64,000 nt of DNA from Kondoa malvinella (taxonomy: Eukaryota > Basidiomycota > Agaricostilbomycetes > Agaricostilbales > Kondoaceae): positions 622,609 to 686,608 of the forward strand of contig BCIM01000005.1 in NCBI GenBank assembly GCA_039545315.1, in the 5' to 3' direction. Position 1 is the first letter of the stretch. Each line of letters opens with the position of its first letter. The position numbers and the translations under genes are program-made. The notes under the pieces are model-generated. The model made no database searches and was not told the origin of the DNA. It saw nothing but the letters and a program-made list of their open reading frames with translations. Of this stretch, positions 54,562-64,000 are shown one piece after another.

Positions 54562-57500
54562 ATGGCGAGACGAGTCAATCCACCTCGCATACAAATAGAA
54601 GATCAAGACGATGGACCTGCATTGATGAGCCCTCTGGCTGTACGGCCTGCATCCCTGCAAGGCGGCTATTTCGAAGATCCATATGCTGGAGACGGACAAG
54701 ACGATGCCTTAAATATCGTATGCTGCGCTGCTATACGCGCCTAGACAAGTACTGATGCAGCGGCTTCCGTAGGATTTGGACAGCCACGACCCCTACCGTT
54801 ACGGTACACCTAGTCAATTATCAGTGCATAGCTCAGACGCAGGCCATCAAGCGCATCTTGGACACTCTCCCTTTGCAGATCAAAATACACCTCGTGGACC
54901 AGGGTATCAGACCTTTGACCGAACGTACGACAACGCACCGCCTTATGGTGCTCCTCCAGAAGATGAAGATGTCTTTGTCGAGCGGTATCTGCTAGACAAC
55001 AGTCCGAATCAGCCAGTATATCACGCGCCAAACACGTACCAGCAGCAACAGTCTCAGCCATATGACTACTCGCCAGTGCAATACCTCTCCGAATTCCCAA
55101 GCAAGGAGCAAGACTATGATGCTGCTTCTCTGTCCTCTCGTTCTGGCAAATCTTTCGCTTCGCAAGAGGAAGATGAGCCGTATAATCCTCACTTCGGACC
55201 AGCTCCCCTGGGCCCGCAGCTAAGACGGAACAAGACTAAAAAGCGTGTCGCTCTAACCCACGGCAATTTGTCTGTTCAAACTTTCTGAAGGGCGCCGGAT
55301 CTGACTTTTTAGACAGAGTTCTCGACTGTCCGATACCTTCTCGCTTGACCGGTTTCCTACCTCGCAAAGATCAAGAAGAGTTCCGCTTTATGCGATACAG
55401 CGCTGTCACCTGCGATCCAGACCATTTTGAAAAGTGCCAGTTTACCGTACGGCCTGCAATGCTCAATCGTGAAACTGAGCTGTGTATCGCTATTACTATG
55501 TACAATGTATGTGTTTCAGCCTGCAGATGGAATGCGTCTCTTATCGGGTATACAGGAAGACGAGGTTCTGTTCTGCAGAACATTACATCATGTAGGTTGC
55601 TCAACGAACCGGCTGTAGATGGTAATTGACCTGGTCGGCAAAGGTCATGAAGAACATCAGCCATCTATGTACGAGGGAGAAGAGCTCTACATGGGGACCT
55701 CAAGGGTGGAAGAAAGTAGTGGTCTGTATTATTGTGGATGGACGAAAGAATGTGCATCCTAGGGTATTGGACTGGTATGTCTGCTCCTTTGTTCTTAGAT
55801 TCTTATAGCTGACATGTTCCTAGTCTAAGCGCTCTGGGCGTGTATCAGCCTGGTGTAGCCAAGAATGTGAGTGATCTTGTGTGACAACCATCGTGTCGCT
55901 CAGCGAGATCCCAGATTGTTGAACAAGATGGTGAACAAAAATCAGTGGTAGCGTGAGTGCTGCTCTAAGAAGTCTGTTCCATGCCTGAGCCTCCTCCAGA
56001 CATCTTTACGAATACACGACACAACTTTCCGTCACGCCGGATCTCAAATTTCGTGGTCTCGAGAAGGGCATTGTGCCGACCCAAATCATTTTCTGCATGA
56101 AAGAGAGTACGCGAGACTTTTCAGCAAGGTTCCACGCTGACGTGGCTCATAGACAACGCGAAGAAGATCAATTCGCATCGATGGTTTTTCGTATGTGGAC
56201 CAAAATATTTTTCGGTGTTCAGCTCATCAAACATTCTCAGAACGCTTTCGCTCCGATGCTGCAGCCCAACATATGTATTCTGCTGGATGTCGGTACTCTT
56301 CCTGGTCCGAAATCGCTGTATTATCTTTGGAAGACCTTCAACTTGAATAGTAACGTTGGGTAGCTACTTCTTTTCCGCATTGGGACGTAGCTGATCATCA
56401 AGTAGTGGGGCTTGTGGAGAAATTGTCGCTATGAAAGGCAAACTGGGAGCCGGTCTATTGAATCCTTTGGTGAGTGTTGCGACCCAAAAAAAAAACACCC
56501 CTCTTTGTCCACGTCTAGCGTGCAGCTGGTCTGCGCAGCGCTAAATTGACGTGAAACCACCACACACACATTTGCTAATTCTTGATGATAGGTCGCTGCC
56601 CAGAACTTTGAGGCAAGTTCTCCTCAGGCTCAGCTATGGTCATGCTGAACTTTCGAGCAGTACAAGATATCAAACATTCTGGACAAGCCTACAGAGAGCG
56701 TCTTTGGCTACATCAGTGTGCTTCCTGGAGCCTTTTCAGCATACCGGTATATAGCTCTACTGAACGATACGTGCGGTCAAGGTCCGCTTGCGAGTTACTT
56801 CAAGGGCGAGACTTTGGCAGGACACGATGCAGACGTTTTTTCAAGCAACATGTACTTGGCCGAAGACAGGCAAGTCTTCCTGTCTCACTACATAATCGAG
56901 TTTGTCTGACGCGATTGAACAGAATTCTCTGTTGGGAGCTTGTTGCCAAGAGGAATTCCAAATGGGTCTTGAAATACGTGCGCAGTGCACAGGGAGAGAC
57001 GGACGTGCCGGTAGGTCGAGATCCTCAAATGGTACCGAACGCTGACCTCCAACGCAGGATACTGCTGCCGAGCTAATATCGCAACGCCGAAGATGGCTAA
57101 ATGGATCGTTCTTCGCTGCGGTATGTACTCTCGCATCATTCTCACCTCCTCTGACACCTGTTCAGATATATGCGCTCACTCACGTCTTCCAAATTTTTCA
57201 ATCAGAGGTATGTCTGACTCAAAGTATTCAATCCAGCGTCTGACTATAGTAGCATACCGCTCTGCGGAAGATCGCCCTCATTTTCGAAGCCTTCTATAAC
57301 GTCCTCAATCTATTATTTGCATGGTTTTCGCTCGGCACTTTCTACACCTTTTTCATGATTCTCACCTCCTCACTCGAAGACCCGTCTTTCAACATCAAGG
57401 GCATCAAGATCGTCAATCTATTCGCGCAATATAGCTACGCAGGCGCGCTCATAGCTGTGCTGCTCTTCGCGATGGGCAACAGGTACATACATATCTCTCC

Positions 57501-58724
57501 CTTTGTCTAGTTGCACATTCGCTCATTCTCTTTTCCAGACCACAATCAAGCAAATGGAAGTACATGGGTGTGATGGCAGTCTTCTCGCTTCTGACGTGCT
57601 ACATGCTTGCTGCCGCGGCTATCTGCTGTGTCAGGGCATTTCAGAATATGAGCGAGAGCACTGTATACGCTCAAATTATCCTCTCCCTTGTGGTAACATA
57701 CGGTGTATACATTGTCGCGAGCTTGCTAGCACTGGATCCGTGGCATATCGGTGAGTTCTGAGGTGCCTAAACTATTGCTTGGTCTGATGTTCTGGACCAG
57801 TCACTTCTATGGGTCAATGTCAGTTTCAGGCTGGAATGTCCTCTTCACTTCGCTGACCGGCTGTAGATCTCATCATGCAATCTGTCTACATCAACGTCTT
57901 CAACGTATATGCATTTGCCAATGTAAGTCTGAAAGCTCTGCAATGTGGGCCGTCTGACAAGCAGATAGCTTCATGATTTTACGTGGGGCACCAAATCCTT
58001 GGACGTCCAGCAGACGGATCTTGGAATCGTTCGGTCATCTGGCAAGGATAGTGTAGAGGTGATTTTGCCTACGTCGCAAACAGATATCGGCGAGTTTCTC
58101 CCAAAAAAGCATCTCAAAGTACTTACCGGTCGTCCGCAGACGCATCATACGATGAAGCGCTTCATTCGCTCAAGACCAGACCGCGGCTGATACCTCCAGC
58201 TAAGTCTGCAAGCGAGCGAGAAGTGCTGAAACAAGGTACGCAAGCCTTTACGCTCTCCGTCTTCGTCAGAGACCTGGCCTCATGCCAGAGATGTAGATTA
58301 CTACCGCTCGGTCAGAACAAATGTTCTGCTCGCGTGGACTCTTTCGTAAGTTCTTCGCTTCCGCAACGGTACGCCTCTAATCATCTGCATAGCAATGCTG
58401 TTCTGGCCGCTGTGATTCTACATGGCGACACGACATCGACTTTTGGTTTGCAGAAATCAAGTGCTGACTCTGCAGCAAGCGGTGTAACGTCTCGGCTAAT
58501 GCGGAGAGCGGACGACCCTGTTTCCGCTGCCTCGCCAACTGGTTTGACTTCTTCAACGGGAGACACCAAGACGGTACAGATCTACATGGTCAGTCCAACA
58601 GTAGTTGCTTTGCGGCGACTGATATCGGTTCTAGGTGGTCATCCTCATCTTCGTGACCTTCATGAGTGTTGTGCGCTTCATCGGGAGCACGACGTATCTC
58701 GTTGTGCGGTTGTTTGCTGGCTAA
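54562..58724 (+). CDS. Chitin synthase, class I/II (second tandem copy)
   Basis: Paralogue of the preceding gene. ATG 54562 gives [19 protein letters not shown], then an intron and a disordered tail ([38 protein letters not shown]). The conserved part starts [11 protein letters not shown] then [140 protein letters not shown] and [17 protein letters not shown]. The C-terminal helices end [11 protein letters not shown]. The N-terminal tails of the two copies do not resemble each other while the catalytic parts do, so the duplication is old. Confidence 0.92.
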
Positions 58725-59148
58725 TAGGCGTACATGTATCATTGTTCTTTGTATTTGTATAGCATGCATTGGTCTCTGTCCCTGTCTTCCTCAACTGTGC
58801 CTGACGAACAGATTCGGATCTGAGTATGCTTGGTCGTACTCCACTGGCGCATGTTTTCGATTCTCCCAGAAAGGTCGAGATTTCACTCAAACTTCGGCCC
58901 GAAACTGACGACACCCCAGAGCGAAAGACAGAGAAAGGACAAGAGTGATAGGTGCTTGTCAAGGCAACAATAGACAGCAAAAGCCACGGAGTGAAGGTGA
59001 GCCGGTAAGAGAATAATACAAAGGATGGCTCGAAGGCGACTTCCACAACAGGTGAGACAGCAAGAACTAGAGCACACATGTTGTCTTGTTGCGATGAAGG
59101 CAACCAAAGGAGATACGCTGTATCAATAAAGCAACGAAAAAAGCCGAA
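58725..59148. other. Convergent intergenic region
   Basis: About 420 bases between the stop codons of the second chitin synthase and the Ypk1 gene. It should hold both terminators. No gene or repeat is seen; minus-strand frames across it are shadows. Confidence 0.5.
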
Positions 59149-61439
59149 TCAATGATTGGGAGGCGACATCATCGAAGAGCCCATCATACTCTCGCCAAAT
59201 CTGCCTTCCGCAGCATTGTACGAGAACCCTGAACATGACAGGACGCCCGATCAGCTCTGGGTGGAAGAAAGGTCGGAGCACATACCTGCGAATTGCTGCT
59301 GTACCGTTTCAGATAGGTGCGAGTCTTCGACGACGGAATCTTGCGGTTTTTCCGAAGTGAACTCAGAATCGAAGCTGGTCGAACATCAGTGCGAACCAAT
59401 CTCAGTCGAGAATCAACATACTTTGAAGTATCAATAGCCGATTCCTGCACTCAAATAAGCGTCCGCCTCTAGAAACACACGAAAGAAACCTACCACACTG
59501 GGCTTGAAAGGCGGCTGAATCTTTTTGGCCATCAATTTGCGCCAATCAATCGCTTTAGCAAAGAAAGGATGCTTCTTGATCTCTTCTGCGCCATTGACAC
59601 CTAATCGTTGTGCCGGATCGCGCGTCAGTAGACCAGTCAACAGCGTGCGTGCGTCTAGCCCAACATCTTCGGGGAAGCGGAGTGGGTCTTGTAAGATCTT
59701 GGCGTACATCGTGTTGACCTGTACGAGCAGTTCATCTTCACCACCATTCAAGAGCGGTCTGTAGACAAAAAGCACGCACGTTCTCGTCATAAAAGGGAGG
59801 TAGGCCAGTCATCATCTCGTATAGCAGCACTCCGAGAGTCCACCAATCGACAGTCTTGGTGTATCCATGACCGAGCAAGAGTTCAGGTGCGAGGTATTCC
59901 GGTGTTCCGCAGAAAGCTGTCAATTGAACCACACCCAGTCAGCTATAATCCAGCTTAGCAGATGATCAACTGACTGTTTGTTGTATCGTTCTCGGACATG
60001 TTGAGCTTGCAAAGACCAAAGTCGCACAGAGCGATATGACCGGTATAATCCAAGAGGATATTCTCGGGTTTCAAATCCCTGTACCAAACAAAGTGAGCCA
60101 TCACACCCGAATAGAGAAGGAATTGAACAGGACTGACCGATAAACGACGTTAAACCTATGCAATTCTTCCAAAGCGCACAACAATTCCGCCGCATAAAAC
60201 CGACTCCTCGTCTCGTTAAACCTCCCTTCCCTTTGTAAATGATGAAACAACTCTCCACCATTGATGAACGCTAATCCAAGGTAAAGCTTTTCCGGGTTTT
60301 GAAAAGAGAATTTCAAAGGAACGATGAAAGGATTGTTGACTTGACCGAGGACGGTGCGTTCTGCTAAAGTGTGCGTTACTTCGGAGCGAGAGACAATGTG
60401 GGCTTTGCGAATTGTTTTGAGCGCGTAGATTCGGCCTGTATCCTTCTTTCGGACTTGCATGACCTGGGTGAATGTCCGAGTCATCAAGTCGCAACTTGCT
60501 GGTATAAAGTTTAGGCCTCACCTTGCCGAATGAACCTTTCCCAATGACCTTGAGCAACTCGAAATCGCCAATAGTGAGTGATTCCTGTGAGAAAGCTCGT
60601 GATCAGCTACAGCAGTAGAGTTTAACCAAAGACTAGCCCACCTGCCTAGGCTTGAACTGCAACTGAACATGAAATTGCCCAGTGCCAGCCGTCGCGGGTA
60701 ACCAAGCATCGCTGACGTTCCCCTGAGCATCAAAGACGGGAGTGAACTTGACTACGCCAAGTAAAAGATCGTTGCCCATGTCTGATCTATTCTGGCCTGG
60801 TAATGTTGGAGCGGTACGGAGATAGGCAGATATGGTGACTTCTGATGCGCGGGATACATCACTGTTGAACATTTGTCAGTGCGAGATGGATTGAAACAGA
60901 TCAAGACGGACAAATGAGCTTTGTACATCCACATGGGTGAAGCGATATCTCCTCCTAGTGCATCAATGAGGACTTCATTCTTGTCAAACTGTCATTCCGG
61001 ATGAATGGCACATATCAGATACCAATCTGAATAACCAAGCACAGGACTGACCTCCAATACGACATAGGGCAAGAACCAGCTCTGTTTCCTCTGCACCGAT
61101 TCTTTATGTCTATGACCCATGACACCATTCTGACCCAAAGAAGTAGCCATTGACACGCCAGATTGAGACTTGACGAGCTTCTCAATAGCTTCAGGTAAAG
61201 CGACATTCGGCGGAAGGGAGAGCTCTTTAGCTTGATGGACTGTAATGGCTAAAACACCTGACGCTGACGCTGAAGATGAAGATGAAGAGGCAGGTGTGAA
61301 TGTACGCGAGGTGCCCATTGTTGGAGCTGAGCTCGACGGTGCGGGTGCTGCTGCCTCTTTGGGCTTGGACTTGCCCAATTTCCAGGATTGCTGTCAGGTC
61401 TTAGCTTATAGCTACTGTGTTTGTGTGCTACATACCATG
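59149..61439 (-). CDS. YPK1: Ypk1-type AGC protein kinase
   Basis: TORC2-regulated kinase of membrane stress and sphingolipid control. The first coding exon is apparently just the ATG (61437-61439), followed by an intron and [18 protein letters not shown]2-like N-terminal domain follows ([40 protein letters not shown]). The kinase domain begins [20 protein letters not shown], with [49 protein letters not shown] then [19 protein letters not shown] (activation-loop Thr). The C-terminal tail has the hydrophobic motif FAGFSY near the end and finishes [13 protein letters not shown], stop at 59149-59151. About ten introns. Order and motifs match Ypk1 rather than Sch9 or PKA. Confidence 0.93.
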
Positions 61440-62035
61440 ATGAAAGAGCCTGGTCTGTCAACAGAGATCTCGTCGAGGGGCCCAAGAACAACGCGGTTTG
61501 GGAGAGACCACGAATTGATCAAGCTAACAAGTGTTGTCGAGCGTGTTACCAGCTGCCATATGGCCGACGCAGTAAGGAGCAGCAGCTGTTGTCTCTTCGG
61601 CTCGTAAGGCAAACGATCTCGCACCGCGAATGAACATGAAATGCTGTCATCAAAACATGGATCACAGACTGTCAGGCGGCGTCCTTTCGGTGCTCTGGCT
61701 CTGCTAAGGAGTATCTCGAGCTGGAACACGATCAGAATGAGCAGCAGAGGTCATCATGTCCCTGCCTTGAGCAAGAGGTTCAAAGGATACGACAGCATCA
61801 ACCGGCTAGTATCGAGTGTATATCTGCTGCTCTCTTGTACTGCACTGTTATCCAATTCCTTATCATCACATTTGCCACTTTTCGATATCGCGCGTGTTTT
61901 CCGCGTTCGACCACTTCAAAGCGCGTTCCTGAGCTTGAAAGGGTGAGCATGGCTTTGTCTGACTGAGTACAATCGCTCAAAATCCTATGATAGCGAGATA
62001 AGCGCGCCTTAGAAGACGCGCCGCTTTAAAACAAC
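61440..62035. other. Divergent promoter region, Ypk1 / bZIP-like
   Basis: About 600 bases between divergent starts. The minus frame stays open upstream of the Ypk1 ATG ([13 protein letters not shown]), but there is no earlier good start in the same exon, so I treat it as leader. The last 60 bases before 62036 contain gcgcgcctt and acgcgccgc, a short GC-rich pair. No gene seen. Confidence 0.45.
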
Positions 62036-63280
62036 ATGGCACCTCCATTTCATTCCCAAGCAGCTGCCACGCCTAGCCCACAGGCTGTGACGCACACAGA
62101 CGCTGCACATGCTCTAGCTTCCCTCATGCATCTGTTCAGCCAAGGCGCTTCATCTCCAGCAGCTGGCGGCGGTCCTTCAACCTCATCGAACGCGCTTTCG
62201 GCAGCAGCTACTGCAGCTCAAATGAATCCTTACGACTTTTTGCAAGCCATGTCTTCTTTCAGTCCAGCGTCTTCGTTTGATCATCGAACAGCTTCAGAAC
62301 AAGCCAAACATCGACCTTCTTCAGAAGCGTACAACGTTCAACCTACCCGATCAGGCAGATTACCAGTCGTCCCTCCATCAGATGAAATCAACATGGAAAC
62401 ATTCATTGACTTTCCTTCTGAATCGGAATCTGATGATCCTGATTTCCGACCTCCTCGACTGGCCGCACTCAAAGCTGCTAAAAGCGGTAACCAAACTCTC
62501 AGTAAAGGCAAAGGAAAAGCTTTGGCTACAGAAGATGAAGATGAGGAATACGTTCCAGAATCGGACACTGCTTCGGGAGACGAAGAGATTTTGACTGCCC
62601 ACACTTTACAACCGGTCGCTTCTACCTCTACCTTGCCTGATCTAAACATGCAATTCAATGCTGATCCATCAATGAAGCTGTCTGAAGATTTCTGGACTCA
62701 TCAATTACCAGACATTAACCCTTCTCCGCTTTCCCAACTACCTTCGCCTCTTTCTTCTTACCCAACACCAGCTTCTGCACCACCACCATCAAGACCTCGT
62801 CCTTCACTAGCAGAAGCTTTCGGTCTCGATGATCCACCAACACCACAACCTGAAGAACCGAAAAAGAAGAAACGAGGTCGACCACCAAAAGCAGACAGCG
62901 AAGCATCGAAAAAAGCCAAAGTTGACAAACCAATCCCTGCTCGCGTTTTGAATTCTACTTCGCATTTACCACCGGAAGAAAGAAAACTGGTTGTAGCGGA
63001 ACGGAATCGCCGAAATGCAAGAATGACTGTAGAAAAGAAGAAACAGGAATTGGTTGATTTAAGGGATAAAGTGGCTAGGTTGGAAGAAGAGAATGCAGGG
63101 TTGAGGAAAACGAACGAAGCTTTGATGAAGGATCGGTTGGTCAGTTTGGGTGTGGATTTGGGTGGTCCGTCGGCGAGTAGGAGGAATGTTAGACCGCCGC
63201 AATTGCCGCAGATGGGATTGGGGGATGAGAATGCCATGAATGGGTGGTTAGGGATGCAAGATCTGTTGGGCAGGAGATGA
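62036..63280 (+). CDS. AT-hook and bZIP-like nuclear protein
   Basis: Intronless frame of 414 residues, unusual in this window. Residues 1-90 are Ala/Ser/Pro/Gln-rich; 120-190 hold acidic patches (FIDFPSESESDDPDF, ATEDEDEEYVPESDT) that could activate transcription. At about 278-300 is KKKRGRPPKADSEASKKAK, an AT hook and nuclear signal. At about 317-345 is a basic stretch (LVVAERNRRNARMTVEKKKQ) leading into a leucine-zipper-like coil (LVDLRDKVARLEEENAGLRK). The basic region lacks the full N-x7-R of standard bZIPs, so DNA contact may differ. A transcription factor is likely; its targets cannot be read. Confidence 0.8.
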   Translation: MAPPFHSQAAATPSPQAVTHTDAAHALASLMHLFSQGASSPAAGGGPSTSSNALSAAATAAQMNPYDFLQAMSSFSPASSFDHRTASEQAKHRPSSEAYNVQPTRSGRLPVVPPSDEINMETFIDFPSESESDDPDFRPPRLAALKAAKSGNQTLSKGKGKALATEDEDEEYVPESDTASGDEEILTAHTLQPVASTSTLPDLNMQFNADPSMKLSEDFWTHQLPDINPSPLSQLPSPLSSYPTPASAPPPSRPRPSLAEAFGLDDPPTPQPEEPKKKKRGRPPKADSEASKKAKVDKPIPARVLNSTSHLPPEERKLVVAERNRRNARMTVEKKKQELVDLRDKVARLEEENAGLRKTNEALMKDRLVSLGVDLGGPSASRRNVRPPQLPQMGLGDENAMNGWLGMQDLLGRR

Positions 63281-63900
63281 TTGTTCAAAGTTGTGCTGAG
63301 GAAAAGGTCTAATGTAGCTCTGGGATTCTAGGCCATTGCGCTTCAATTGATGCACATACGCTTGCTGCCTGTACACCAGGCCTGTGATATACATTAGCTC
63401 TTTGGCCTGGACCACCACGGCATGTACCGAACACACAGAAATGGAGACACGGCAGGACTCGCGTCACATTTCTATTTGACAGTCTCTCCATGGCAAGAAC
63501 TTGATCAGCAGGCTCTGCGTGTCCTTTGCAGCTATTCCCAAGCTGCTACAGCTAATTCTGAGCGACCTGATATCAATATCTCGCGAATTCCCATCGGTGC
63601 AGCGATAGGTCAACGATGGAACGATATATACAACAGTATCTGCAGTATCTCGCGGCAATACTTGCTCTTAGTACGCTCTTTGCTTGTCCTTGTCGAGATC
63701 TATCTGGCCTGGCAAACCCATGTTGTTCGCTGTAAATGCCCGGCTCGAATCTTTGCAATAGCGTCTCTCACTTGTACATGCTAGGCTTCACTTGTCTCCC
63801 GTTAAAGGTTTGAAATCTGCAGTGTAGTCGGCCCTCTCTCCCCTCCTGTATAACGGAAGTGGTCCCTTTGTTCTGCCCTGCTCGTCAGGTTGGTCTAGCT
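63281..63900. other. Intergenic, no confident gene
   Basis: About 620 bases after the bZIP-like stop. A 120-codon plus frame (63422-63784) has ordinary composition and no family look. A GC-poor, pyrimidine-rich stretch near 63810-63850 could be a leader for a gene that starts at the right edge. Confidence 0.4.
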
Positions 63901-64000
63901 TTGACTTTCATTCCAAACCATATAGTACCCTCTCCACTCTTTTGCGCCATGCTGGTCATGGCAAATTCGATCTATTCGGAGCTGGCTCTCTCATGGATGC
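63901..64000 (+). CDS. Fragment of a gene running off the right edge
   Basis: After an intron-like end (ttggtctag) one frame is open to the edge and reads FDFHSKPYSTLSTLLRHAG then HGKFDLFGAGSLMD. It looks like real protein but I do not recognise the family, and the start is not visible. Confidence 0.35.
   Translation, partial: MTFIPNHIVPSPLFCAMLVMANSIYSELALSWM

Noticed and set aside
56485..56580. Run of nine A and a caccacacacaca stretch as a mobile-element trace
   Set aside because: They lie in introns of the second chitin synthase and show no terminal repeats.
63422..63784. 120-codon plus-strand frame near the right edge
   Set aside because: No ATG context, domain or compositional sign of coding.

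Overview
The window is nuclear DNA of a compact, very intron-rich fungus. Nearly every gene is split by introns of about 45-65 bp with GT-AG ends and a CTGAC/CTGAT-like branch sequence. The gene set (Nup96, Num1/ApsA cortical anchor, white-collar-1 photoreceptor, class I/II chitin synthases, Ypk1, FunK1 kinase, Agaricomycete-style F-box proteins) indicates a basidiomycete. A Pucciniomycotina-like yeast such as Mixia is only a guess. About 28 protein genes are supported on both strands, often a few tens to hundreds of bases apart. All exon joins were worked out by eye from splice signals, reading frame and family resemblance. No rRNA, tRNA or CRISPR was found.

Layout: 1-9.2 kb: 3' part of glycerol-3-phosphate dehydrogenase, a free-standing Nup96/Nup145C nucleoporin, a HIT nucleotide hydrolase, an F-box/LRR protein, a Ser/Pro-rich unknown and an Fmp52-like oxidoreductase. 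9.5-17.3 kb: a membrane-anchored glycerophosphodiesterase, about 2 kb without a confident gene, a small nuclear-type protein, and a large protein that looks like a divergent XPG/FEN-type nuclease with a C-terminal PHD-like finger. 17.7-28.3 kb: a 1682-residue Num1/ApsA protein with a repeat and QT-motif array, a WC-1 LOV photoreceptor, and a glycine-rich RRM protein of only 176 residues cut into about 20 exons.

28.7-43.9 kb: an F-box gene broken by an in-frame stop, an actin-related protein, the Etp1/BRAP2 ubiquitin ligase, a small unknown, an AlkB-type dioxygenase with a PCNA-binding-like N-terminus, an MNN2-type mannosyltransferase, a serine-rich possible lipid-anchored protein, an alpha/beta hydrolase, a MARVEL-like four-helix membrane protein and coproporphyrinogen oxidase. 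44-49.8 kb is the most accessory-looking part: a FunK1 kinase with a broken front end between two diverged direct repeats, then two divergent F-box genes. 50.1-63.3 kb: two tandem chitin synthases, Ypk1 kinase and an AT-hook/bZIP-like protein.

Shared themes are the cell wall and surface (two chitin synthases, MNN2-like mannosyltransferase, MARVEL-like protein, and Ypk1 as a membrane-stress kinase), nuclear position and transport (Nup96, Num1, possibly the actin-related protein), and DNA repair (AlkB, XPG-like protein). No co-transcribed operon is implied. No single novel multi-gene system is evident; the strongest novelty candidates are the XPG-like/PHD protein, the micro-exon RRM gene and the Num1 QT-motif array.
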